From Flavobacteriaceae bacterium (GTDB lineage: Bacteria > Bacteroidota > Bacteroidia > Flavobacteriales > Flavobacteriaceae), in contig JACXVH010000098.1 of assembly GCA_014763515.1 (NCBI GenBank), positions 1 to 13,858 on the forward strand: a stretch of 13,858 nt of DNA. The letters run 5' to 3'. Every line of letters starts with the position of its first letter. The first letter of the stretch is position 1. A program made the position numbers and the translations under genes. Of the stretch, positions 7,921 through 13,858 are shown piece after piece. Below the pieces are notes generated by a model. It ran no database searches. It was not told the origin of the DNA and worked only from the letters and a program-made list of their open reading frames with translations.

Positions 7921-8044
7921 GGCGTTTGGCTCAATGGCGGGTGACGTGGTTAATTGAACATTCTACCTCGCATCAACTTTTGTGGTGTAATGACAGTTTT
8001 GTGCTCCGAAATCCGCCACTGAGCCAAACGCCAAACCGTTGTGC
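7921..8044 (+). repeat. attC-like long palindrome, element A
   Basis: The arms 7921-7942 (ggcgtttggctcaatggcgg...) and 8011-8032 (...gccactgagccaaacgcc) are reverse complements over 22 nt with two mismatches, around a loop of 68 nt. After a 5-nt spacer (aaacc) the outer box gttgtgc lies at 8038-8044; the matching left box is degenerate (ggtaaca before 7921). The core 7925-7960 matches 13637-13672 at 29 of 36 positions. The two-box design with an outer GTTGTGC resembles elements at 12612 and 13625. It could be an integron-type attC, a non-autonomous palindrome of another kind, or an RNA 3'-end structure. Confidence 0.65.
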
Positions 8045-8156
8045 ATAATACTGAAATCGAGCAGAACATCAACATTTGAACTAAAAAATCCACCGCACAA
8101 ACAGCACATTTATTTTTTACCAACGCAAAACCCAACGCACAAAAGAATTCCAAAAC

Positions 8157-8176
8157 CTATCGTATATTTGCGATAG
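8157..8176 (+). promoter_or_regulatory. arsR promoter with overlapping ArsR operator
   Basis: The perfect inverted repeat ctatcg-N8-cgatag surrounds the spacer TATATTTG (8163-8170), which matches the Bacteroidota -7 element TAnnTTTG. No -33 TTTG is evident at the usual distance. A second palindrome with the same TATCG-N8-CGATA frame occurs at 8505-8522. Repressor bound here would cover the core promoter, so simple autorepression relieved by arsenical or thiol-reactive ligand is the expected mode. Confidence 0.75.
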
Positions 8177-8181
8177 AGAAT

Positions 8182-8487
8182 ATGAAAAGAAGTTTAGAAC
8201 ATATGGAGTATAAGGAAGATACCGAAGCATTGGCAAAATTTGCTAAAGCTTTAGGACATCCTACTCGTATTGCGATTTTAAAGCATCTTGAAAATCAATC
8301 GTGTTGTTTTACTGGAGATTTGGTTGATGTATTACCAATTTCTCAATCAACGGTTTCACAGCATTTAAAAGAATTAAAAAATGCAGGTTTAATTCAAGGA
8401 GAATTAAAACCGCCAAAAATAAAGTACTGTATCAACCAAGAAAATTGGAAGATAGCAAAAAACTTATTCCAACAATTTTTTGATTGA
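8182..8487 (+). CDS. ArsR-family winged-helix repressor
   Basis: The 101-aa product has the ArsR fold: helix with ALGHPTRIAILKHL (24-36), then C41-C42 at the head of the next helix (SCCFTGDL), then the recognition region LPISQSTVSQHLKELKNAGLI (51-71) and the wing KPPKIKYCI. In ArsR proteins, cysteines at this position bind As(III) or related soft metalloids and release DNA; C83 could be a third ligand. The operator-promoter at 8157-8176 places transcription start close to 8177, leaving only about 5 nt before the ATG at 8182. The internal ATG at 8203 (MEYKED..., 94 aa), preceded by the A/G-rich gaaaagaag, may be the true start. It heads an eight-gene ars-type operon. Confidence 0.93.
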   Translation: MKRSLEHMEYKEDTEALAKFAKALGHPTRIAILKHLENQSCCFTGDLVDVLPISQSTVSQHLKELKNAGLIQGELKPPKIKYCINQENWKIAKNLFQQFFD

Positions 8488-8504
8488 TATTTTTTTAATA
8501 AACC

Positions 8505-8522
8505 TATCGCCTATTGGCGATA
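8505..8522 (+). promoter_or_regulatory. Second ArsR operator-like palindrome
   Basis: The sequence TATCGCC-TATT-GGCGATA is a perfect 7-4-7 palindrome, located 17 nt after the arsR stop and 16 nt before the next start. It has the same 18-nt length and outer TATCG/CGATA half-sites as the palindrome over the arsR promoter. A weak -7-like TATTTTTT lies at 8488-8495, so an internal promoter under ArsR control is possible. Alternatively it could act as an RNA hairpin in the arsR 3' region, but the agreement with the upstream site favours an operator. Confidence 0.7.
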
Positions 8523-8538
8523 AACAAATACAAATATT

Positions 8539-8775
8539 ATGACTAAAGTAATTAAAATTTTAGGGACAGGTTGTCCAAAATGTAAATCCATGACCAGTAT
8601 TGTTCAAAAAGTAGTAGCGGACAATAATATTGACGCTACCATTGAAAAAGTGGAAGATATCATGGAAATCATGAAATACAATGTGTTATCAACACCTGTA
8701 TTGGTGGTAGATGAACAAATTACCATTAAAGGCAGAGTGCCAAACGAAAACGAAGTTTTAGAATTAATAAAATAA
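8539..8775 (+). CDS. Small thioredoxin/glutaredoxin-like protein (redox-active disulfide family)
   Basis: The 78-aa protein begins with a strand, then G11-C12-P-K-C15, a CxxC redox centre, and has the conserved T-P-V (cis-Pro) in VLSTPVLVVD. This matches the small thioredoxin-like family often found beside YraQ/ArsP-type permeases and ArsR regulators. There is no signal peptide, so it is cytosolic. Probable role: a dithiol carrier that reduces or relays thiols for the neighbouring rhodanese or for arsenical reduction. It lies between the second ArsR operator and the rhodanese gene, 5 nt upstream of the latter. Confidence 0.92.
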   Translation: MTKVIKILGTGCPKCKSMTSIVQKVVADNNIDATIEKVEDIMEIMKYNVLSTPVLVVDEQITIKGRVPNENEVLELIK

Positions 8776-8780
8776 AAAAA

Positions 8781-9155
8781 ATGGAAACTGCAAAAGAGAT
8801 ATGCCCAACTACAACTATGCGAAAAGTTAATGAAGGGGCTTTATTGATAGATGTTAGAGAGACTGATGAAGTGAACACTTTAAGTTTTGATGTGCCTAAC
8901 ATCATCAATATTCCGTTAAGTGAATTTGAAGCGCGTTTTAGGGAAATACCTAAAGATAAGGAAATTGTTATGGTTTGTAAAGTTGGCGCCAAAAGCCTAA
9001 AAGCAACCTATTTTTTAATGAATCATGGCTATAAAAATGTTGTGAATATGCAACATGGGATTGCTCGTTGGGTTCAAAAAGGATTTCCAACCAAAGGTGA
9101 TACTTCAGCAGCAACAAGCAATGTTTCATGTTGTTCAAATTCAGGTTGTTGCTAA
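8781..9155 (+). CDS. Cytosolic rhodanese-like sulfurtransferase with Cys-rich tail
   Basis: The 124-aa product is a single rhodanese domain: LLIDVRETDE (21-30), INIPLSEFEARF (42-53), the active-site loop C66-K-V-G-A-K-S, and the C-terminal GIARWVQKGFPT. C66 would carry the persulfide. The last 20 residues form an extra Ser/Thr/Asn-rich tail ending SCCSNSGCC, with two vicinal Cys pairs (117-118, 123-124). Such pairs are typical soft-metal ligands, so the tail may bind As(III) or pass it on; this is inference. No export signal. It is 5 nt from the thioredoxin-like gene and 13 nt before the exported rhodanese. Confidence 0.93.
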   Translation: METAKEICPTTTMRKVNEGALLIDVRETDEVNTLSFDVPNIINIPLSEFEARFREIPKDKEIVMVCKVGAKSLKATYFLMNHGYKNVVNMQHGIARWVQKGFPTKGDTSAATSNVSCCSNSGCC

Positions 9156-9168
9156 AATAAATACCATT

Positions 9169-9615
9169 ATGAAACCTAATTTCTTTTTTATATTCATTTA
9201 TACACTAATAATAAGTGTTTCAGGGTTTTCTCAAGGACCTTTAGACACTTATTTACAACAATACGATTATGATAGTCGAAATAATATGAAAATTTCTAAC
9301 GAACAAATCACAAATTTAATCGCAGTAGATTCTGTTATTTTATTAGATATTAGGTTTAAAGAAGAACAAGCAGCTTGGGGCATGAACTATGCCTTAAAAA
9401 TGCCATTAAACCAACTTCCTGCACGATTTAAAGAACTGCCCAAAGACAAATTAATTGTTACGGCTTGCCCACACAAAGATAGAGCCATTATAGCAATGAT
9501 GTACTTAATAAGTAAAGGCTACAAAGTTGGTTATTTAAAGGATGGGCTTATTGGTTTGACAGAGTTTTTACGTGGTGAAAATGCCAAAGATTTTATAAAC
9601 ACAATTAATAATTAA
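9169..9615 (+). CDS. Exported rhodanese-like protein
   Basis: I chose the ATG at 9169 because it gives a 148-aa protein with a proper signal peptide (MKPNFFFIFIYTLIISVSGF, then SQG as a likely cleavage region); an upstream start at 9055 would read through the preceding rhodanese gene. The mature part is a rhodanese domain with VILLDIRFKEEQAAWGM (56-72), MPLNQLPARFKELPKDK, and the active-site loop C100-P-H-K-D-R-A. It parallels the cytosolic rhodanese but would work in the periplasm. Substrate unknown. It is 3 nt upstream of the permease, consistent with a role tied to transported arsenical or sulfur species. Confidence 0.9.
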   Translation: MKPNFFFIFIYTLIISVSGFSQGPLDTYLQQYDYDSRNNMKISNEQITNLIAVDSVILLDIRFKEEQAAWGMNYALKMPLNQLPARFKELPKDKLIVTACPHKDRAIIAMMYLISKGYKVGYLKDGLIGLTEFLRGENAKDFINTINN

Positions 9616-9618
9616 TGT

Positions 9619-10596
9619 ATGTTCGATTGGATACAAAATATAGCAGATTGGTTTGTTTATGATGTCTTAAATATGAAACAAGGGCAACATTTAGCAGAAG
9701 CTTTAAATTTCTTTATTTATGATACTACAAAGATTTTAATACTTCTTTTTGTTGTCATCTTTTTTATGGGAATAGTCAATAGTTACTTTCCCATAGACAA
9801 GGTTAAAAACTATCTGTCAAGAAATAAATTATACGGATTGGAATACCTTATGGCAAGTCTATTTGGTGTGGTAACGCCATTTTGTTCTTGTTCATCAGTT
9901 CCTTTGTTTATCGGTTTCGTAAAAGGTGGTATTCCGTTAGGTGTAACCTTTGCTTTTTTGATTACTTCCCCTTTGGTTAATGAAGTGGCAATCGGACTTT
10001 TCGTTGGCTTATTCGGACTAAAAACAACCGTAATATATGTGGTAAGTGGTATTTTGCTTGGAACAATTTCTGGTGTAATTCTTCAAAAATTAAAATTAGA
10101 ACGTTATTTAACCCCTTGGGTAAAAGAAGTATTAGAAAACGCCCAAAGAGAGCAAGACCTATTTGAAGCAGAGAAACAAACCTTTAAACAACGTTTGCCA
10201 ATTATTTGGGCAGAAGTAATAAAAATTCTTAAAGGTATCATTCCTTACGTAATAATAGGAATTGCAATTGGCGGACTAATGCACGGCTATATTCCTGAAG
10301 GTTTTTTTGAAAAATATATGGACAAGGACAACCTTTTTGCTGTTCCTATTGCTACGATTTTAGCTGTACCAATGTATTCAAACGCATCAGGTATACTTCC
10401 TATAGTTCAGGTATTGGTTGCTAAAGGAATTCCGTTAGGAACTGCAATCGCTTTTATGATGGGAGTTGTTGGACTTTCATTGCCAGAAGCTATGTTATTA
10501 AAAAAAGTAATGACTTTAAAGTTAATTGCCATCTTTTTTGGAGTCGTTACACTTTGCATCATCATTTCAGGATATTTATTTAATATCATTTTATGA
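9619..10596 (+). CDS. ArsP/YraQ-type (DUF318) permease
   Basis: This 325-aa integral membrane protein has about eight hydrophobic spans in two repeats separated by a charged cytosolic loop (about 160-197). The first half carries TPFC89-S-C91-SSVPLFIGF and ITSPLVNEV; the second carries PMYSNASGILPIVQVL and GVVGLSLPEAM. These are the paired conserved blocks of the COG0701/DUF318 family. The CSC in the membrane is the feature linked to trivalent organoarsenical export in ArsP, although many members have unknown substrates. The setting (ArsR, ArsF- and ArsG-like genes) supports an organoarsenical or related efflux role. Its TGA overlaps the ATG of the FmdE-like gene by 4 nt. Confidence 0.92.
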   Translation: MFDWIQNIADWFVYDVLNMKQGQHLAEALNFFIYDTTKILILLFVVIFFMGIVNSYFPIDKVKNYLSRNKLYGLEYLMASLFGVVTPFCSCSSVPLFIGFVKGGIPLGVTFAFLITSPLVNEVAIGLFVGLFGLKTTVIYVVSGILLGTISGVILQKLKLERYLTPWVKEVLENAQREQDLFEAEKQTFKQRLPIIWAEVIKILKGIIPYVIIGIAIGGLMHGYIPEGFFEKYMDKDNLFAVPIATILAVPMYSNASGILPIVQVLVAKGIPLGTAIAFMMGVVGLSLPEAMLLKKVMTLKLIAIFFGVVTLCIIISGYLFNIIL

Positions 10597-11306
10597 AGCA
10601 TTTAATTTACATATCAATAATTGGATTATTCATAACTGCCTGTTCTCAAGAAAAGGGACAAAAAATAATAGATGATAAAGGACAAACAGAAGTAAATGAT
10701 AGTGATAACTCACCTACTATAAATGTAATTGATACCGAATTCTCTAAAGGAAGATTGGGTTTAGAACACCAAATCAATTTAACCGATTTAGAAAAATTTC
10801 ACGGTCATTTATGTGATGGTTTAGTCGTTGGGTTTTTAGGAATAAAAGAAGGTTTAGAGGTGCTTTATCCTAACGGAATAATTGACCGTACAAACACACT
10901 AATTGTAAGTAAAAGTTCACCTTGTCTGACAGATGTTGCCATTTATGTTACAGGTGGTCGTTATCAATTCAACTCTTTTTATGTAGATAATTCTATGGAG
11001 AATGGTTTTTACATCATTCAGCGAAAAGACAATGAAAAAACGGTAAAAGTAACGATGAATAAAGGTGTAAAACCAGCAGAAATAGACAAACTTGGAGCAA
11101 AAGCAGATAAAGGAGAATTAACTGCTTGTGATTTAGAAAAACTTAAAAAACTGGAAGAAAATTTTTCTAAAAAACTTCTAACTACAAATTCTAAAGACAA
11201 TTTCACTGTAACTGAAATAGAAAACTTTCAATGGAATCCCGTTTTGAAAAACGATTACCTCAAAACTGATATTCTCAATAAAAATAAATCAAAATGTAAT
11301 CAATAA
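10593..11306 (+). CDS. FmdE-like lipoprotein
   Basis: The 237-aa product starts with a lipoprotein signal peptide (FITAC17), so it should be anchored facing the periplasm. The core, from about residue 55, resembles the FmdE family (formylmethanofuran dehydrogenase operon protein E): F69-H-G-H-L-C74-D-G, then GFLGIKEGLEVLYP, then S-P-C111-LTDVAIYVTGGR. FmdE proteins bind a metal through the HGHxC motif; here D75 replaces the usual Pro, and the later GC of FmdE (in TGCTxG) reads TGGR, so the metal site may be altered. Exact function unknown. It is 14 nt upstream of the ArsF-like gene, and a role as periplasmic metalloenzyme acting on organoarsenicals is inference. Confidence 0.85.
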   Translation: MKHLIYISIIGLFITACSQEKGQKIIDDKGQTEVNDSDNSPTINVIDTEFSKGRLGLEHQINLTDLEKFHGHLCDGLVVGFLGIKEGLEVLYPNGIIDRTNTLIVSKSSPCLTDVAIYVTGGRYQFNSFYVDNSMENGFYIIQRKDNEKTVKVTMNKGVKPAEIDKLGAKADKGELTACDLEKLKKLEENFSKKLLTTNSKDNFTVTEIENFQWNPVLKNDYLKTDILNKNKSKCNQ

Positions 11307-11320
11307 TAAAAAAGATAAAT

Positions 11321-11758
11321 ATGAACACAATTAAAATTTTCGCAGTTTTAGCAGTAAGTCTAATACTTACATCTTGCAACGGTCAAGATAAAAACAAAAC
11401 GACTTCTTTAGATAAATCCGTTTCTAAAATTGAAGTTTTAGACTTTCATTCTACACACAGATGTATGACCTGCAATGCAATTGAAGCAAATACGAAATAC
11501 ACGTTGAACACTTATTTTGCAAAAGAACTGAAAGATGATATAATTACGTTTCAGGTTATCAATGTAGATAAAAAGGAAAATGAAAAGATTGCCGAAAAAT
11601 TTGAGGCATCAGGTACTTCTTTATTCTTAAACGTGATTAAAAACGGAAAAGAAACCCAAATAAATCTTACAGATTTTGCTTTTATGAATGGAAATGACCA
11701 AGAGGCTTTTTCTAAAGAGCTGAAAGCTAAAATAGATACGGAATTAAAAACGCTCTAA
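11321..11758 (+). CDS. ArsF-family thioredoxin-fold lipoprotein
   Basis: The 145-aa protein has a lipoprotein signal (LILTSC19) and a thioredoxin-like domain starting EVLDFHSTHRC48-M-T-C51-NAIEANT, with the later strand-helix GTSLFLNVIKNGKETQ in the place of the cis-Pro region. It closely resembles proteins annotated as nitrophenyl compound nitroreductase subunit ArsF family, from the arsEFG operon concept in which trivalent nitroarsenicals are reduced and exported. By motif alone it is a periplasmic CxxC redox protein. The next gene starts at the base after its stop, and that gene is a DsbD/CcdA-like membrane protein, a natural electron donor for a periplasmic CxxC protein. Confidence 0.88.
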   Translation: MNTIKIFAVLAVSLILTSCNGQDKNKTTSLDKSVSKIEVLDFHSTHRCMTCNAIEANTKYTLNTYFAKELKDDIITFQVINVDKKENEKIAEKFEASGTSLFLNVIKNGKETQINLTDFAFMNGNDQEAFSKELKAKIDTELKTL

Positions 11759-12469
11759 ATGGATTTTTTGCAATCGCTTTTAGAGAATTATAATATCCCA
11801 ATATTATCGGCATTCATACTCGGACTAATGACAGCCATTAGTCCTTGTCCTTTGGCGACCAACATAACTGCAACAGCTTTTATTTCTAAAAACATTTCAA
11901 GTAAACGAAAAGTGTTTTTAAGCGGATTACTTTACTCTTTGGGTAGAGGTTTTAGTTATACTGCAATTGGCTTGATATTATACTTTGGTGCAAGTAAATT
12001 CCATATCGCAAGATTTTTCAATCAGAATGGGGAGAAATATTTAGGGCCTTTATTGATAATCATTGGGTTGATTATGCTGAATATTATCAAACTCAATTTT
12101 TTAGGGAAATTGAATTTTCAAGAAAAACTATCTGAAAAATTTAAAGACAAAGGTCTTTTAGGTTCTTTTTTGATAGGTGTAGTTTTTGCTTTGGCGTTTT
12201 GCCCTTATAGTGGTGCATTGTTTTTTGGAATGTTGATTCCAATGACAATTTCATCAGCAGAAGGACTTTATTTACCAATTGTATTTGCATTTGGAACAGG
12301 ATTACCTGTAATTCTGTTTACTTATTTATTAGCTTTTACAGCAGGAAAAGTCGGTATATTCTACAACAGAATTACGAAAATCGAAAAAGTAATGCGGACA
12401 GTTGCAGGTGTTGTTTTTATTTTGACTGGATTGTATTATGTTTCAATTTTCACAGGAATATTGAAATAG
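11759..12469 (+). CDS. ArsG/CcdA-like (DsbD core) membrane protein
   Basis: The 236-aa product has about six membrane spans. It carries two Cys-Pro motifs, SPC30-P and AFC148-PYSG, one in each half of the protein, the signature of CcdA/DsbD electron conduits. The family is annotated in databases as ArsG aminobenzylarsenical efflux transporter, but the Cys-Pro pairs equally support moving reducing equivalents from cytosolic thioredoxin to the ArsF-like lipoprotein. Translation starts at the first base after the arsF-like stop, so coupling is likely. It is the last gene of the operon, followed by the intergenic hairpin repeat at 12478. Confidence 0.9.
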   Translation: MDFLQSLLENYNIPILSAFILGLMTAISPCPLATNITATAFISKNISSKRKVFLSGLLYSLGRGFSYTAIGLILYFGASKFHIARFFNQNGEKYLGPLLIIIGLIMLNIIKLNFLGKLNFQEKLSEKFKDKGLLGSFLIGVVFALAFCPYSGALFFGMLIPMTISSAEGLYLPIVFAFGTGLPVILFTYLLAFTAGKVGIFYNRITKIEKVMRTVAGVVFILTGLYYVSIFTGILK

Positions 12470-12477
12470 TCAAAGCT

Positions 12478-12553
12478 AAAAGCCATACACATTTGCCATT
12501 CGCACCAGCCAACGCTACGCCAAAAATTGCAAAAGAGTATGCCTTGCCAACGC
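12478..12553 (+). repeat. Intergenic hairpin repeat, copy 2
   Basis: This element begins 9 nt after the ArsG-like gene. It shares layout and much sequence with 7704-7779: aaaagccatacac...cgcaccagcc...gccaaaa...aaaagagtatgcc. Outer arms agccatac/gtatgcct pair imperfectly. Like copy 1, it follows the 3' end of an operon and precedes an attC-like palindrome by 59 nt. Nothing else is seen in 12554-12611. Confidence 0.6.
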
Positions 12554-12611
12554 TCACATTTTAACTAAATAACAAACAACGGAAAACCAAGCTGAACGGA
12601 AAAAGCACTAT

Positions 12612-12743
12612 GCACAACAACGTGTATATTTAATTGCTTGTCAAGTCTTTACTCGGAAAATGATACAGATTAACCATTGGTTCGTTTTCTTTTACTAAAT
12701 TAGTGATAACCAACGCAACTAAACATACACGAACACGTTGTGC
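12612..12743 (+). repeat. attC-like two-box palindrome, element B
   Basis: The outer boxes gcacaac (12612-12618) and gttgtgc (12737-12743) are perfect reverse complements. The inner boxes cgtgtatattta (12621-12632) and taaacatacacg (12720-12731) pair at 11 of 12 positions. Spacers between boxes are unequal (aa on the left, aacac on the right) and the central loop is 87 nt. Two paired boxes with asymmetric spacers is the design of integron attC sites, although the outer boxes deviate by one base from RYYYAAC/GTTRRRY. It lies upstream of a single-gene unit that ends in element C. Bases 12744-12795 hold no clear promoter. Confidence 0.65.
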
Positions 12744-12795
12744 GACAGCTTAAAACGACAGCGTAAAAAAAACAAACAGACAAAAAACAGAAAAT

Positions 12796-13614
12796 ATGAA
12801 ATTTATTTATTACAACTTACTTTTTATACTTGTAACATTAACAAGTTGCTCAAATGCATCACAACCTAAAGACCCTATTCCAGAACACGAAACTTTTAAA
12901 ATTCAATCTAAACAAGTTGGAGAAGAAAGAGTAATAAATGTTTGGACACCAGAAAATTATAAAGCAAGTAAAGACTCTTTGCCTGTAATGTATATGGCAG
13001 ATGGTGGAATAAAAGAAGACTTTCCTCACATTGCAAATACTTTGGCTAAACTAATTAAAGAAAAGAAAATAAAACCTTTAATACTTGTCGGAATTGAAAA
13101 CACTCAACGAAGAAGAGATTTAACAGGCTTTACAGAAGTAGCGAAAGACAAAGAAATTGCACCAGTTGTTGGTGGTTCAGAAAAATTTAGAGCATTTATC
13201 AAAGACGAACTTTTCCCTGAAATTAACAAAAGATACAGAACAACGACTGAAAAAAGTATAATTGGGGAATCTGCATCAGGACTTTTTGTAATGGAAACAT
13301 TTTTCCTAAAACCTGAAATGTTTGACAATTATATCGCTTTTGACCCTTCACTTTGGTGGAATAATCATTATTTGGTAAGAACAGCAAAAGAAAATTTAGC
13401 GAAATTTCCAATATCAGATAAATGGATTTGGTTTGCAAGTTCAGACGCAGAAGACGTTTCGCCTTTTACAAAAGAATTGGCTGACATTTTTAATACAGAG
13501 AACAAAGAAAATATTAAATGGAAATTTTCAGACGAACCAAAAGAAAAACATACGACAATTTTCAGAGCAACGAAGGAAAAAGCAATTATTTGGACACTAA
13601 ACAAAACTGAATAA
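12796..13614 (+). CDS. Lipoprotein alpha/beta-hydrolase, putative esterase (esterase D/Fes-like)
   Basis: The 272-aa product has a lipoprotein signal (VTLTSC18). The mature part follows the putative-esterase family: RVINVWTPENYKAS, LPVMYMADGG (62-71), PLILVGIENTQRRRDLT (94-110), the nucleophile elbow G157-E-S159-A-S-G, FDNYIAFDPSLWW, and a late KH252TTIFRA with the probable catalytic His. The acid is likely D217 or D220 in the SDAED stretch. Members cleave esters or siderophore-type bonds; substrate here unknown, location cell envelope. The gene stands alone between attC-like elements B and C, with no operon partners, and its function is not obviously tied to the ars operon. Confidence 0.9.
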   Translation: MKFIYYNLLFILVTLTSCSNASQPKDPIPEHETFKIQSKQVGEERVINVWTPENYKASKDSLPVMYMADGGIKEDFPHIANTLAKLIKEKKIKPLILVGIENTQRRRDLTGFTEVAKDKEIAPVVGGSEKFRAFIKDELFPEINKRYRTTTEKSIIGESASGLFVMETFFLKPEMFDNYIAFDPSLWWNNHYLVRTAKENLAKFPISDKWIWFASSDAEDVSPFTKELADIFNTENKENIKWKFSDEPKEKHTTIFRATKEKAIIWTLNKTE

Positions 13615-13624
13615 AAAGCCGAAC

Positions 13625-13756
13625 GCACAACAGCAGTTTGGCAAAATGGCGGGTTCAGTGCTAAATTGAACATTTGGTTTTCAAATAAACATTAGTGCAA
13701 AATTGAAAGTAAGTGCTTCGATCTCTACCCCCTAGCTAAGCCACAAAACGTTGTAG
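13625..13756 (+). repeat. attC-like palindrome, element C
   Basis: The left box gcacaac (13625-13631) with a 2-nt spacer precedes cagtttggcaaaatggcggg; the right end reads gctaagccac, a spacer of aaaac and gttgtag (13750-13756). Thus the box, 2-nt/5-nt spacer design of element B recurs, with a degenerate right box and weaker inner pairing. The stretch 13637-13672 matches 7925-7960 in element A at 29 of 36 positions. It begins 11 nt after the esterase stop. Bases 13757-13858 show nothing that I recognise. Confidence 0.55.
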
Positions 13757-13858
13757 TTTAGCATTGTTGAAACGCATAATTTTAAAACTTTTCCACTACT
13801 CTTTTCCAACTTTTGAAAATCTTTGCGGAAATACTTTAAGCCGACATTTTCCGAACTC

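Larger units (their letters stand above)
7688..8156. other. Intergenic region without a convincing gene
   Basis: This stretch lies between the defence-like operon and the ars-type operon. It contains an imperfect hairpin repeat (7704-7779) and a long attC-like palindrome (7921-8044), each related to an element downstream of the ars operon. An 86-codon open frame from 7684 runs through both, but its product is low-complexity (Thr/Ser/Arg/His-rich) and simply reads the repeats, so I do not call it. The remainder (8045-8156) is A/C-rich and shows nothing else that I recognise. No transposase, integrase or tRNA is present. Confidence 0.7.

Noticed and set aside
7684..7944. 86-codon open frame beginning at an ATG overlapping the WYL stop
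   Set aside because: Its product is low-complexity and its sequence consists of the hairpin repeat and the left arm of the attC-like palindrome, so it is most likely repeat DNA without a stop by chance.
7921..8032. Inverted repeat as the ends of an insertion sequence or small transposable element
   Set aside because: Only 68 nt lie between the arms, there is no transposase and I see no target-site duplication; the similarity to the other two-box palindromes explains it better.
9055..9168. Upstream start for the exported rhodanese
   Set aside because: It would run through the end of the preceding rhodanese gene and bury the signal peptide that starts at 9169.
1..13858. CRISPR array, tRNA or rRNA genes
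   Set aside because: No regularly spaced direct repeats and no recognisable tRNA or rRNA sequence were seen on reading either strand.

Overview
The window looks like a flavobacterial (Bacteroidota) chromosome. It is AT-rich, ribosome binding sites are weak or absent, one promoter has the Bacteroidota TAnnTTTG -7 element, there are several short lipoproteins, and the intergenic palindromes are of a kind I associate with this phylum from memory. Every gene I can support lies on the + strand.

Region 1 (start to 7687) is one tightly packed operon with overlaps of 1-20 nt or 1-nt gaps. Its genes are: the C-terminal part of an Upf1/Dna2-like SF1 helicase (cut by the window edge); a 500-aa protein with an N-terminal winged-helix-like segment and a C-terminal R-x4-H HEPN-type RNase motif; a 770-aa protein joining a coiled coil of about 350 residues to a McrB-like AAA+ motor; a DUF2357/McrC-like partner ending in a zinc ribbon and split by an apparent -1 frameshift; and a WYL-domain regulator. 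The most economical reading is an antiphage system derived from McrBC, similar in composition to the coiled-coil nuclease tandem (CoCoNuT) systems but not an obvious match to a named subtype. A helicase, a HEPN RNase and a zinc ribbon point to RNA sensing or RNA cleavage, which is inference. If the frameshift is real, the system is damaged in this strain.

Region 2 (7688-8181) has no convincing gene. It holds two structured intergenic repeats.

Region 3 (8182-12469) is an arsenic/organoarsenical-type operon: an ArsR repressor, a GCPKC thioredoxin-like protein, a cytosolic rhodanese with a Cys-rich tail, an exported rhodanese, an ArsP/YraQ-type permease, an FmdE-like lipoprotein, an ArsF-like thioredoxin-fold lipoprotein and an ArsG/CcdA-like membrane protein. 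No ArsC, ArsB or Acr3 is present. The set therefore looks built around thiol redox chemistry on both sides of the inner membrane and around organic arsenicals, rather than classical arsenate reduction plus arsenite efflux. Two 18-bp palindromes sharing TATCG-N8-CGATA, one over the arsR promoter and one between arsR and the next gene, are probable ArsR operators.

Region 4 (12470-13858) holds a lone lipoprotein esterase gene between two attC-like palindromes with GCACAAC/GTTGTGC outer boxes. Related elements also precede the ars operon, so both the ars module and the esterase gene are bounded by members of the same repeat families. This suggests cassette-like or repeat-mediated modular exchange, although no integrase is visible.
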